DNA of 64,000 bases from assembly GCA_913056365.1 (NCBI GenBank), contig CAJXLT010000005.1, forward strand, positions 1-64,000, written 5' to 3'. Origin of the DNA: an uncultured Paenibacillaceae bacterium. Lineage in GTDB: Bacteria; Bacillota; Bacilli; Paenibacillales; K13. Shown piece after piece: positions 17,117-24,821 of the stretch (positions are counted from its first letter, which is position 1; each line of letters starts with the position of its first letter). Position numbers and translations under genes: made by a program. A model generated the notes under the pieces. It made no database searches. It had not been told where the DNA came from and was given only the letters and a program-made list of their open reading frames with translations.

Positions 17117-19465
17117 TCAATAAGTCAAAAGTTCTTGTATCTTACTTTCCTCGTAAGGATATTCGTTTATCAATGCTTCGAAATATCGTTTATTGTTTCT
17201 TCCTTGTTTCTTCAATGCTGCCAAATACCATCTAGCAATTTCTCGGTTTATCTGAGCATCAAAGTTCCATGACGTATTTTCTTGCAATGATTCGATTGAC
17301 AATTCATATTCGCCTAACATATAGTATATCCTCCCAATATCAAGCGAAATCTTTCTACTTACCTTGAGTTGTTTAGTTTCTTGTAATTTATTATTCCAAG
17401 CTTGAATTTGATCATAGTACCCTATGGCTTGATTCCAGAAACGATACATTTCCACCTTATTACCTTGTTCACTTGTTTGAGATCCAAGTTTATAGTAAAA
17501 ATTTATTGCTTTTTCATACAATAGCATGTCCAAAGGGGTTTTTTTCAAATTCTCGTCAATCCATTCGATCGCTCGAGTCTGCTTATCTTGGGCAATTAAG
17601 AATGAGTATTTTGGTTGAATCAATTGTTTATAATATGGATCCGACTTTATTAACTTACCAAAGACTACATCCGCTTCTTCTAAAAATCTTTCATCATGAG
17701 TCTGTGAATATAGCTGAAAAAGTAGACTGTACTTATATAGATTATACTCAGGATGATTAGCTTCAATTTCTAATGCTCTATTCAAAGGTCTAACGATTTC
17801 ATTATAGTTATTACTAGATTTAGCCACTTCTAACGCCTCCGAAAATAATACATTGGCGCGATATGACTGTAAAGAGTTAAAAATTAAGATCACAGCCAAA
17901 ATCATAATGAAAGAAGCATATAGTTTTCTAAAAACCTGCATTTTCTTCTTGCTCATATATACATATAGGTTTGAATTTTCATTTGAAATCATCATACCTA
18001 TACCCAGAAATACCAAGGCGGATAGATACACAAATGACATGTCGAAGTCTATTGCACTATGAACGATAATATTTAGTACGAGTACTGGAAACATCCACTT
18101 CAATTCATTCTCTTCTGAAAAGCTGGTTTGTTTTATTATTCGCAGATAAACGAACAAAATATATCCGATAAAAAAAACAAACAGAATAAACCCGGTAATA
18201 CCTGTTTCTATCAGTAGCTTCATATAGAATGTGTGTGTTTGAGTACTTGTGTATGGGTAACTTTGATATTGCTCATAAAGTCTAGACCACGCCCCACCCC
18301 CTGCACCCATTGCGGGATAGTCTCGAATCATATTTACTGCATCTTGGATATATATGAATCTATCATTAGTAAATAACGAATCTATCGAAATTCTCCTTTC
18401 TAGATTATCCGGTAATATATCTAATACAATGTTACTTGAAAGAAGAATAACACTTCCAATCACAGTAATTAAAATTAAAATAGCTGGCAGAATCCAGCTT
18501 TGCTTTTGCATTGTTCGTACTTGTGAATTATTATTCCACACACTAAATATGAACGTTTGACAAACATAAATCAATCCACACACTAATATTGAACCTAGAA
18601 TTAAAAATACCCAGCCCTTAAGGGATACTAATGAATCATATTGTCGCGATAATTGATCTTGGAGCTGCACCATTCGATTCGTTAAGTACAAGGACACTCC
18701 CAACGAAACTATGACATAGAATAGTACGAAAAATTGCTTGCGCCAATTTAAAAATACAAGAAATAGTATAAAAACAATAATAAAACTTACAAGCCCCCCC
18801 CTTGATAGTGTCAGAATAAATGAACAGGCAATTGGAAGTACCATCATTGCATGTGCTATCAACACATACCATTTTCTTGTGTTTAGTATAAAAAGCATGT
18901 TAATCATCAACATCGCAGCGACGTATGCAGCATAGGCATTGGGATATTGAAAGACACCTGCCATACGTCCATTCAAAACTGCATCTTGATAATTTGCATT
19001 TCCTAACCAATTCATCCAACCGTATATGATTACAATATACCCCGATATTAGAAATCCATACTGAATCACTGCAGTTCGTTTCTTATTATTGGCAGTATAA
19101 GCACCTATTAAGAAAAAAACCACACAGAATATTTGAATAAACAGTTCATTTGTAGCTAAATGAAGTGAAACCGAGTTCAACGTAGATAAGAAGTAACTTA
19201 AAGGAATCAGCCAGATCATGATGGATAACACATCTCGATGTGACCTCAACCTCCAATGCTTAAACAAATAGACCGCTAGTAGGAATAATGCAATTCCTCC
19301 CCATAGTAGCGCTGTATAGATCGGACGTTCGAAGGAGTAATTATTCCCGTTAAATAAACCTCTCTGAAATGGAGCAATAAACATAAAGGTCAGTACAAAA
19401 CTAATTACCAACCAATATAAAATCGATTGACGATCTTCGCTTTTTTGATTCTTTGTTTTGACCAT
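17117..19465 (-). CDS. O-antigen ligase-family membrane protein with C-terminal TPR region
   Basis: A 782-residue protein with roughly 12 membrane spans in its first 480 residues. A Wzy_C/O-antigen-ligase core includes a loop with DAVNMIRDYPAMGAGGGAW and the conserved TQTHTFYMKLLIETG (His-containing). A C-terminal soluble part of about 270 residues is rich in TPR-like helices (RPLNRALEIEANHPEYNLY). Gram-positive cells have no lipid A acceptor, so it may act as a polymerase, a wall ligase or an O-oligosaccharyl:protein transferase. Size and layout recall, from memory, WsfB of Paenibacillus alvei S-layer glycosylation. AAAGGAG lies 12 nt before the ATG. Family is firm; acceptor is open. Confidence 0.9.
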   Translation of the reverse strand: MVKTKNQKSEDRQSILYWLVISFVLTFMFIAPFQRGLFNGNNYSFERPIYTALLWGGIALFLLAVYLFKHWRLRSHRDVLSIMIWLIPLSYFLSTLNSVSLHLATNELFIQIFCVVFFLIGAYTANNKKRTAVIQYGFLISGYIVIIYGWMNWLGNANYQDAVLNGRMAGVFQYPNAYAAYVAAMLMINMLFILNTRKWYVLIAHAMMVLPIACSFILTLSRGGLVSFIIVFILFLVFLNWRKQFFVLFYVIVSLGVSLYLTNRMVQLQDQLSRQYDSLVSLKGWVFLILGSILVCGLIYVCQTFIFSVWNNNSQVRTMQKQSWILPAILILITVIGSVILLSSNIVLDILPDNLERRISIDSLFTNDRFIYIQDAVNMIRDYPAMGAGGGAWSRLYEQYQSYPYTSTQTHTFYMKLLIETGITGFILFVFFIGYILFVYLRIIKQTSFSEENELKWMFPVLVLNIIVHSAIDFDMSFVYLSALVFLGIGMMISNENSNLYVYMSKKKMQVFRKLYASFIMILAVILIFNSLQSYRANVLFSEALEVAKSSNNYNEIVRPLNRALEIEANHPEYNLYKYSLLFQLYSQTHDERFLEEADVVFGKLIKSDPYYKQLIQPKYSFLIAQDKQTRAIEWIDENLKKTPLDMLLYEKAINFYYKLGSQTSEQGNKVEMYRFWNQAIGYYDQIQAWNNKLQETKQLKVSRKISLDIGRIYYMLGEYELSIESLQENTSWNFDAQINREIARWYLAALKKQGRNNKRYFEALINEYPYEESKIQELLTY

Positions 19466-19599
19466 TTGAGAATATGCTCCTTTAAATCAGTTTAGTGCAC
19501 ATTAACTATTATCCCGATATAGATACTATCCTTCAACACCTTCACATTATCAAAGATCAGTACCACCAGTATAAACGTAATCTTTTAAAATTTTCTATA

Positions 19600-21531
19600 C
19601 TAGTTTAATTTCCGTTCTAGTGTAGCGACAACCTCCATTGACGCTTTGATTTTTTCCTGTATTTGAATATGATTCAATTTCGATTCACTGATACTGCTTT
19701 GATAAGATGGGATCATCTCTTGCAAAACTACTTTCATCTCAGATTGCTTTAGTTGATCACCGCTCTTAACACTTACTTCTATAGCATTGATATTCCTCTC
19801 AAACTTGCTTTGTATAATCTCTCCATGTTTCCCCACAAATATCCGATCATGCTTCGTAGCAATTGCCCCTTCTTCATTCGTCAATAGTTCTTCATACAAC
19901 TTCTCACCTGGACGCATACCCGTAAATTGCACCTCAATGTCTTTGCCTGGTTCTAATCCCGACAAGCGAATCAGATCATGAGCTAGATCGGCGATTTTGA
20001 CCGGCTTGCCCATATCCAGAATGAAGGTCTCTCCGCCCTCCGTATAGGCTCCTGCCTGTATAACGAGCTGTACTGCTTCCGGAATCGTCATGAAATAGCG
20101 AATCATCTCAGGATGCGTTACAGTTACGGGCCCGCCTTGAGCAATTTGCTTCTTGAATAACGGAATAACACTCCCTCTACTGCCCAGTACGTTGCCAAAT
20201 CGAACGGCTGCATATGATGTCTTGCTCTTAGCATTCATGTTCTGTATGACCATCTCTGCAACCCTTTTGGTTGCTCCCATCACGCTAGTCGGATTGACTG
20301 CTTTGTCAGTAGATATCAGGACAAACCTGTCAGTTCCGATTGCATCCGCACATTCTGCCACATGTTTCGTACCCAATATATTATTCTTGACTGCTTCTAC
20401 TGGATTCTGCTCCATCAGCGGCACGTGCTTATGTGCTGCAGCATGAAATACTACATCAGGCTTGTGCGTAGCGAAGATATCCTCCAGACGTGCTCTGTCT
20501 TGAACATCGGCAATCATTGGATATATAGATAATTGAGGAAAATCCCTCTTCAATTCCATCTCAATCTGATAGATACTGTTCTCTCCATGCCCTAACAGGA
20601 TTAACTTGTTAGGTTCCACATTCGCTACTTGTCGACAGATCTCCGAACCAATCGAACCTCCAGCGCCAGTTACAAGTACTGCCTTCTCTCTTAGATATCC
20701 TGTTATCCCATCCATGTCCACCTTAACAGGTTCTCTTCCAAGCAGATCTTCCACACTAACATCCCGAATCATGTTCACAGTGAATTTGCCATGAATGAGA
20801 TCATTCACTCTCGGTATGATTTTGATCTGAGCATTCGTTTCCTTACAGATATTAATAATTTCCGCAATATCCGTACGTGAAGACGAAGGAAGTGCAATGA
20901 TGATGTCTTGGATTTCATATTTCTTCACTATTTGAGGAATATGTTGTCTAGTTCCTACGATTGGAACACCCATTGCTTCGCTCTTCTGTTTCTGCAGGTC
21001 ATCATCTATGAAGGCTACCGGATAAAGATCCGCTTGGTTATGCTTAAGCTCCCTTACAACTAGTACCCCTGCTTCTCCCGCCCCAACAATTAATGCTCTG
21101 CGATGATGAGGCTGTATCTTCATGTAATTATCTCTGAATATTCTCCATAGAAAGCGGGAACCGCCAACTGACATGAAAACAAGAATCGTTGTTAGCAAAT
21201 ATATACTTCTCGGAACTACGATGTGTCCATAGAAGTATTGCACTATGAATTGATGAATCGTATAGAAGAATACAGATCCTAATAAGGCACCCTTCAAGAT
21301 CGAAATCAAGTCTCCAACACTTGCATACTGCCAGATACGCTTATAAATCTTGAAGGAATAGAAGCTGATTAGCATAAGTGCAATGTAGATTGTTATGACA
21401 TAAGGCAGCACCTGAAAGTATCTTTCGCTAATTTGAAAATCAAACCTTAACAAATACGCGACATATACTGAACCTGTAACTAGTATTGCATCAATAAACA
21501 TGAGTATTATCGTCTTACTTATCTTCGTCAT
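19600..21531 (-). CDS. epsC: UDP-GlcNAc 4,6-dehydratase, membrane-bound (EpsC/CapD/PglF-like)
   Basis: A 643-residue polysaccharide biosynthesis protein. Four N-terminal membrane spans (about 1-120) are followed by a CoA-binding-like Rossmann domain (about 135-260, IVGAGEAGVLVVREL) and a short-chain dehydrogenase domain starting VLVTGAGGSIGSEICR near 285. The catalytic segment STDKAVNPTSVMGATKR carries Met where most SDRs have Tyr, as is normal for this family. It should make UDP-4-keto-6-deoxy-GlcNAc, the first step toward bacillosamine-type sugars; epsN, epsM and epsL in the same locus supply the remaining steps. The gene follows wzz after a 69-bp spacer containing a terminator-like hairpin. 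Confidence 0.95.
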   Translation of the reverse strand: MTKISKTIILMFIDAILVTGSVYVAYLLRFDFQISERYFQVLPYVITIYIALMLISFYSFKIYKRIWQYASVGDLISILKGALLGSVFFYTIHQFIVQYFYGHIVVPRSIYLLTTILVFMSVGGSRFLWRIFRDNYMKIQPHHRRALIVGAGEAGVLVVRELKHNQADLYPVAFIDDDLQKQKSEAMGVPIVGTRQHIPQIVKKYEIQDIIIALPSSSRTDIAEIINICKETNAQIKIIPRVNDLIHGKFTVNMIRDVSVEDLLGREPVKVDMDGITGYLREKAVLVTGAGGSIGSEICRQVANVEPNKLILLGHGENSIYQIEMELKRDFPQLSIYPMIADVQDRARLEDIFATHKPDVVFHAAAHKHVPLMEQNPVEAVKNNILGTKHVAECADAIGTDRFVLISTDKAVNPTSVMGATKRVAEMVIQNMNAKSKTSYAAVRFGNVLGSRGSVIPLFKKQIAQGGPVTVTHPEMIRYFMTIPEAVQLVIQAGAYTEGGETFILDMGKPVKIADLAHDLIRLSGLEPGKDIEVQFTGMRPGEKLYEELLTNEEGAIATKHDRIFVGKHGEIIQSKFERNINAIEVSVKSGDQLKQSEMKVVLQEMIPSYQSSISESKLNHIQIQEKIKASMEVVATLERKLN

Positions 21532-21551
21532 CCTTCGATGCCCCCTAAAGC

Positions 21552-21590
21552 AAAAAACTCATCACATTCCACTTGTGAAAGTAATGAGTT
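21552..21590 (-). terminator. Terminator-like hairpin inside the glycan operon, between wzz and epsC
   Basis: Arms AACTCAT (21584-21590 read on minus) and ATGAGTT (21556-21562), with additional CACTT/AAGTG pairing inside, are followed by a run of Ts on the minus strand. It begins about 10 bp after the wzz stop. If functional it would limit transcription of the whole downstream 17-kb locus unless read through or antiterminated. Confidence 0.6.
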
Positions 21591-21600
21591 ATGGAGTTCT

Positions 21601-22632
21601 TCAGTTCGTTTCTATCGTCTTCTGATTATTAACGGGCGCACTGCTGCTCATATAGTGTCTGAACAAGTTAGTGAACACCCCAATCATAGCACCAAGGACG
21701 AACGCTATTGCCAGGTTGAGAACATTGTTCGGCGCAATCGGATCATTCGGTTCCATCGCCGGTGCGATGAATACAGCATTGAAGCCACTAAGCATCCGTT
21801 CCGAGTTAATCATATTCAATTCATCCTTCAAGATTTGCTGTTCCAAATTCGCTATAATCTCGTTGTCTTCCATTATTTCTTGCTCATAGTTTAACTTATT
21901 CGATTCTTGTCTAGTTAGTTCCAGCGTGATCTCAGAAATCTTGGTCATGAGACTTGTATAGAGTGGATTAATTTCCTCACTCTCTAATTGTAACGCCCCT
22001 AACTCACGTTCGTTAGCTGCAGTTCCTTCACTTATGACTGCACTTAAGTATGCTTCATCTGATAGACTCTTCTTAGTCGTTAACTTCTCCGGTGTCTCTG
22101 CTAGTTGTTTCTTCGCTTCCTGTAATTCATTGTCATTCACTTTGATTGAATCTTCCAATGACTCGAGGGATTTACGCGCACTTACAATTCTCTTCGAGCG
22201 ATCGGATATTTCTATTCTGGCGCCGAGTTCGAAGGCCATGAGGTTCGATATATCTGTAATGACACCTGCTTCTTGGCCACTTACTCGAATGTTCATATTA
22301 TTCGTATTCTCTACAACTTCAACATTAATACTGTTACGAATTGAATTTATCGAATAATGATCACGTGACAGTCCTAGCTTATTAATAATGCGGTTCATGG
22401 TCACATCTGTCTTCAGTGATTCTGCGAATGAATTCAAATATTGCTCTTGGTCTACAGTTTCCATATCAGAAAGTTCAACACGAACTGTTGAAACTGCCTC
22501 ATAGGTCGGAGACACTATGAAGAAGCTGAATATCCCTGTAATAGCTACAGCTATCGCTGTAATCGTGGCAATAATCCATTTCCCATCCCAAATAACCTTA
22601 ATAATCTCCCTCAAACTAATCTCTTCTTGCAC
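21601..22632 (-). CDS. Wzz/YveK-type chain-length determinant
   Basis: A 343-residue polysaccharide co-polymerase. An N-terminal Wzz domain (ISLREIIKVIWDGKW) leads into a membrane span at about 18-40. An extracytoplasmic coiled-coil-rich region follows (about 150-290), then a second span near 303-325 with the usual ASPAMEPNDPIAPN-like stretch before it (here AMEPNDPIAPNNVLN). It should set glycan chain length together with Wzy. The start is GTG at 22632 with GAGGAGAGA upstream. It is the first gene after the operon promoter. No tyrosine kinase domain or separate CapB/EpsB-type kinase gene is present in the locus, which is unusual for Gram-positive Wzz proteins. Confidence 0.93.
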   Translation of the reverse strand: MQEEISLREIIKVIWDGKWIIATITAIAVAITGIFSFFIVSPTYEAVSTVRVELSDMETVDQEQYLNSFAESLKTDVTMNRIINKLGLSRDHYSINSIRNSINVEVVENTNNMNIRVSGQEAGVITDISNLMAFELGARIEISDRSKRIVSARKSLESLEDSIKVNDNELQEAKKQLAETPEKLTTKKSLSDEAYLSAVISEGTAANERELGALQLESEEINPLYTSLMTKISEITLELTRQESNKLNYEQEIMEDNEIIANLEQQILKDELNMINSERMLSGFNAVFIAPAMEPNDPIAPNNVLNLAIAFVLGAMIGVFTNLFRHYMSSSAPVNNQKTIETN

Positions 22633-22693
22633 TACAATCTCTCCTCTATATCAATAAAATCTAGCATTCAACAATTTTTGCAAATCCAATATT

Positions 22694-22722
22694 ATTATAC
22701 CCTCTCAGGATTTGATTCACAA
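22694..22722 (-). promoter_or_regulatory. Promoter of the glycan (eps-like) locus
   Basis: On the minus strand TTGTGA (22717-22722) and TATAAT (22694-22699) are separated by exactly 17 bp, giving a start near 22687 and a 55-nt leader before the wzz GTG. The 304-bp spacer 22633-22936 is shared with the divergent gene at 22937, for which only a -10-like TAAAAT near 22897 is seen. Confidence 0.6.
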
Positions 22723-22936
22723 CCATATGTATACGAGCGGTTCATTCCACTGGGATCAATATTATCCAATCGATTTCATTGCGTTGAATACTATCATCAA
22801 TCTATTAGTTATAGACGCATTACCTGTACTAATAGTTGCATAATAATCCGGATAATCTCATTAATTTTTAATTCACTATACCGAATATTAACTTCATGGT
22901 AAAATAAACATATGCACACAGATTGGAGGCAATCGC

Positions 22937-23881
22937 ATGCAGTGCAAGATGATTATAAAAGTTGCAACGGCAGTCTGTATACTCGCAACAACTTTCACAG
23001 CAGGTATATATGCGTCTGAGGGACTAACGAAGGTGGAGGCTTTCCTGCGAGGAGATTTCATTATTAAGGTGAATGGGGAAGCAACGGAGTTCTCATCACC
23101 GCCGCTCGTCTATCAGAATAAGACGTATCTTCCTGTAGCAGATGTTGGCGAAGCGCTAAAGGTAGATGTCGAATGGGATGGACCTACTAAGACGATCTAC
23201 ATTAACCCTCGACTGTATGAGATTCAGCCCGATGTGGAATCATCTGAACTCGGAGAGATTGAAATTTCGTTGCTCAAAGGGATGAATGCAACCTATATGG
23301 GAAGAGATTATTCCATATTAGTCAACGACACTTACGGAGGCAAGCGGTATTTGCGCGAGAAGGATATGAAGCGCATGGGCGTGAATACTAGCGGGCTGGT
23401 CCGAGTGCAAGAGAAGTGGACGCAGGAAATTTATATCGCTGAGGAAGAAGCTAAGAAGGCATGGAAAGAACAGCCTACAATAACTTATTCGTATAACTCG
23501 AGGACAGCTGTGACGGAATCGAATGAAGAGAAGGCAGATGTTCTGCGAAGCTTCCGTCCATGGAACCCGCTCATTCCCGGTCTGCCGGTTATCGATGAGG
23601 AAGAAGAGGAAACTTACTACTACAGTCGCTCCCAAACTCAATTCGATATGGGTACATTATACTCCGTTGATCCGATTCCAGGTGAAGAGAACACGTATCT
23701 GGCCCTGTTCTTCCATGATAACAAGTATTATCACTACACGCTTACTCTGACTCCGCATGAAGTGAACAAGAGTTCTGGCGGGAAATCTGTCAAGGAAACA
23801 GAATGGTACGTGAGTAAGTATTCCAGTGAGATATTATACGACGTAGAAGAACAATATCGAAAAGACTATTTTCCTTATTAA
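22937..23881 (+). CDS. Exported protein with a copper amine oxidase-like (stalk) N-terminal domain
   Basis: The only confident plus-strand gene in the window. A signal peptide (about residues 1-26, cut near IYASEG) is followed by a stalk-type domain with FIIKVNGEATEF, VYQNKTYLPVADVGEAL and VEWDGPTKTIYI, the common beta-hairpin module called copper amine oxidase-like N-terminal domain in spore-formers. The C-terminal half (about 190-314) is charged, Tyr-rich and unrecognised. GGAGG lies 7 nt before the ATG. It is divergent from the glycan operon and convergent with another stalk-domain gene, sharing a terminator. No metal- or amine-oxidase active site is present, so the domain name does not imply that enzyme activity. 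Confidence 0.86.
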   Translation: MQCKMIIKVATAVCILATTFTAGIYASEGLTKVEAFLRGDFIIKVNGEATEFSSPPLVYQNKTYLPVADVGEALKVDVEWDGPTKTIYINPRLYEIQPDVESSELGEIEISLLKGMNATYMGRDYSILVNDTYGGKRYLREKDMKRMGVNTSGLVRVQEKWTQEIYIAEEEAKKAWKEQPTITYSYNSRTAVTESNEEKADVLRSFRPWNPLIPGLPVIDEEEEETYYYSRSQTQFDMGTLYSVDPIPGEENTYLALFFHDNKYYHYTLTLTPHEVNKSSGGKSVKETEWYVSKYSSEILYDVEEQYRKDYFPY

Positions 23882-23893
23882 ATCAGCATACGA

Positions 23894-23950
23894 AAAGACC
23901 GCTTATTCACAATGTTGCGATCTGGCAACATGCTGAATCTAGCGGTCTTT
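23894..23950. terminator. Bidirectional terminator between convergent stalk-domain genes
   Basis: Outer arms AAAGACCGCT (23894-23903) and AGCGGTCTTT (23941-23950) are perfectly complementary, with an inner stem TGTTGC/GCAACA (23913-23918 and 23925-23930). T-rich flanks are found on both sides, so it can serve the plus-strand gene ending at 23881 and the minus-strand gene ending at 23968. Confidence 0.82.
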
Positions 23951-23967
23951 GTCTGTTTGCATCTTCA

Positions 23968-24750
23968 TTACTTTATATTGTCCTTGAAATATCGATGTAT
24001 GTTAACTTCTAGTTCTTCTAGTTTGTCGTATGCATGCTTTCGTGACATAAGATACAGCTTCAATTGCTCTTGATCTTGGTCGCTTGCATACCTGTCCAAG
24101 CTCTGGACAGACAGCTGATATTGATCCAATACATCCTTCAACACATTAATACTACTGTATACTTCACCCGTCCTCGTTGTATTCTCCGGATACTGCTTCT
24201 CATAGCTTAAGTATTGATCTAGTATATTTCTGTAGCTTTCTATCCGCTCATAGCGCAAGCCTTCAAGGATTCTGATCTGTGCAGTATCTCCCAGCTCTGT
24301 GTAGAACTCCTTCGCTAGCTGCATCTGTTGATCGAATGCGTACAGCTGGTCTTTCAGCAGTTGTATGTCGAGTAACAACTTCGTCGTATCCTGTTCAAAA
24401 ACACGTTCCTCTTCATCAGCATCCGATACATCGTTATTCAATTCGTCTGAGGCTTGTTCAGATTCGTTCTGCTGCTTGCTTCGGATATCCACCGTGCGTG
24501 TATTCTCATTCCACACTACAGTAGCCCCCATCGTCTCTAGAACGGCTCTCAGAGGGACGTAGGTTGTGCCTCCCAGATTCAGCCCTTCAGGACAGCCCTC
24601 TTCTCCACACGTATTGTTCACGGAGACTGTTACTGTGTTAGAACTATTCGTCATTCCATCATTCACTTCAAGCTGTTCATTCGCCTCGCTGATCGGTACA
24701 GATATTAGGATAACCATTACGAATCCAGCAATCAGTGCTCGAAATTTCAT
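23968..24750 (-). CDS. Exported stalk-domain protein with helical C-terminus
   Basis: A 260-residue secreted protein. A signal peptide (about 1-24 of the ATG at 24750) is followed by a short spacer and one copper amine oxidase-like stalk domain: VSVNNTCGEEGCPEG, GTTYVPLRAVLETMGATV and VVWNENTRTVDI. A region of about 150 residues rich in Gln/Glu/Leu then looks like a helical bundle or coiled coil (LLLDIQLLKDQLYAFDQQMQ, split motif). Two Cys in CGEEGC may pair. The ATG at 24750 is preferred to an earlier in-frame start because GAGG lies about 9 nt upstream and the signal peptide then begins at once. Function unknown; a surface or spore-envelope role is inferred. Confidence 0.8.
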   Translation of the reverse strand: MKFRALIAGFVMVILISVPISEANEQLEVNDGMTNSSNTVTVSVNNTCGEEGCPEGLNLGGTTYVPLRAVLETMGATVVWNENTRTVDIRSKQQNESEQASDELNNDVSDADEEERVFEQDTTKLLLDIQLLKDQLYAFDQQMQLAKEFYTELGDTAQIRILEGLRYERIESYRNILDQYLSYEKQYPENTTRTGEVYSSINVLKDVLDQYQLSVQSLDRYASDQDQEQLKLYLMSRKHAYDKLEELEVNIHRYFKDNIK

Positions 24751-24774
24751 TCCTCTCTTCCTCTCTGTAAGACA

Positions 24775-24803
24775 AGAGGGCCTCAATTACTTGAGTGCCC
24801 TCT
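24775..24803 (-). terminator. Hairpin between the 721-aa exoprotein gene and the stalk-domain gene
   Basis: Arms AGAGGGC (24775-24781) and GCCCTCT (24797-24803) enclose a CTCAA/TTGAG stem. The T-tract after it on the minus strand is poor (TTGTCTT), so termination may be partial and the downstream gene could be co-transcribed. Confidence 0.5.
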
Positions 24804-24821
24804 CGTTGTTATCCTTATTGA

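Noticed and set aside
21532-21600. EAR antitermination element in the glycan operon
   Set aside because: The spacer is 69 bp, shorter than a typical EAR element, and I see only a hairpin with a T-tract.
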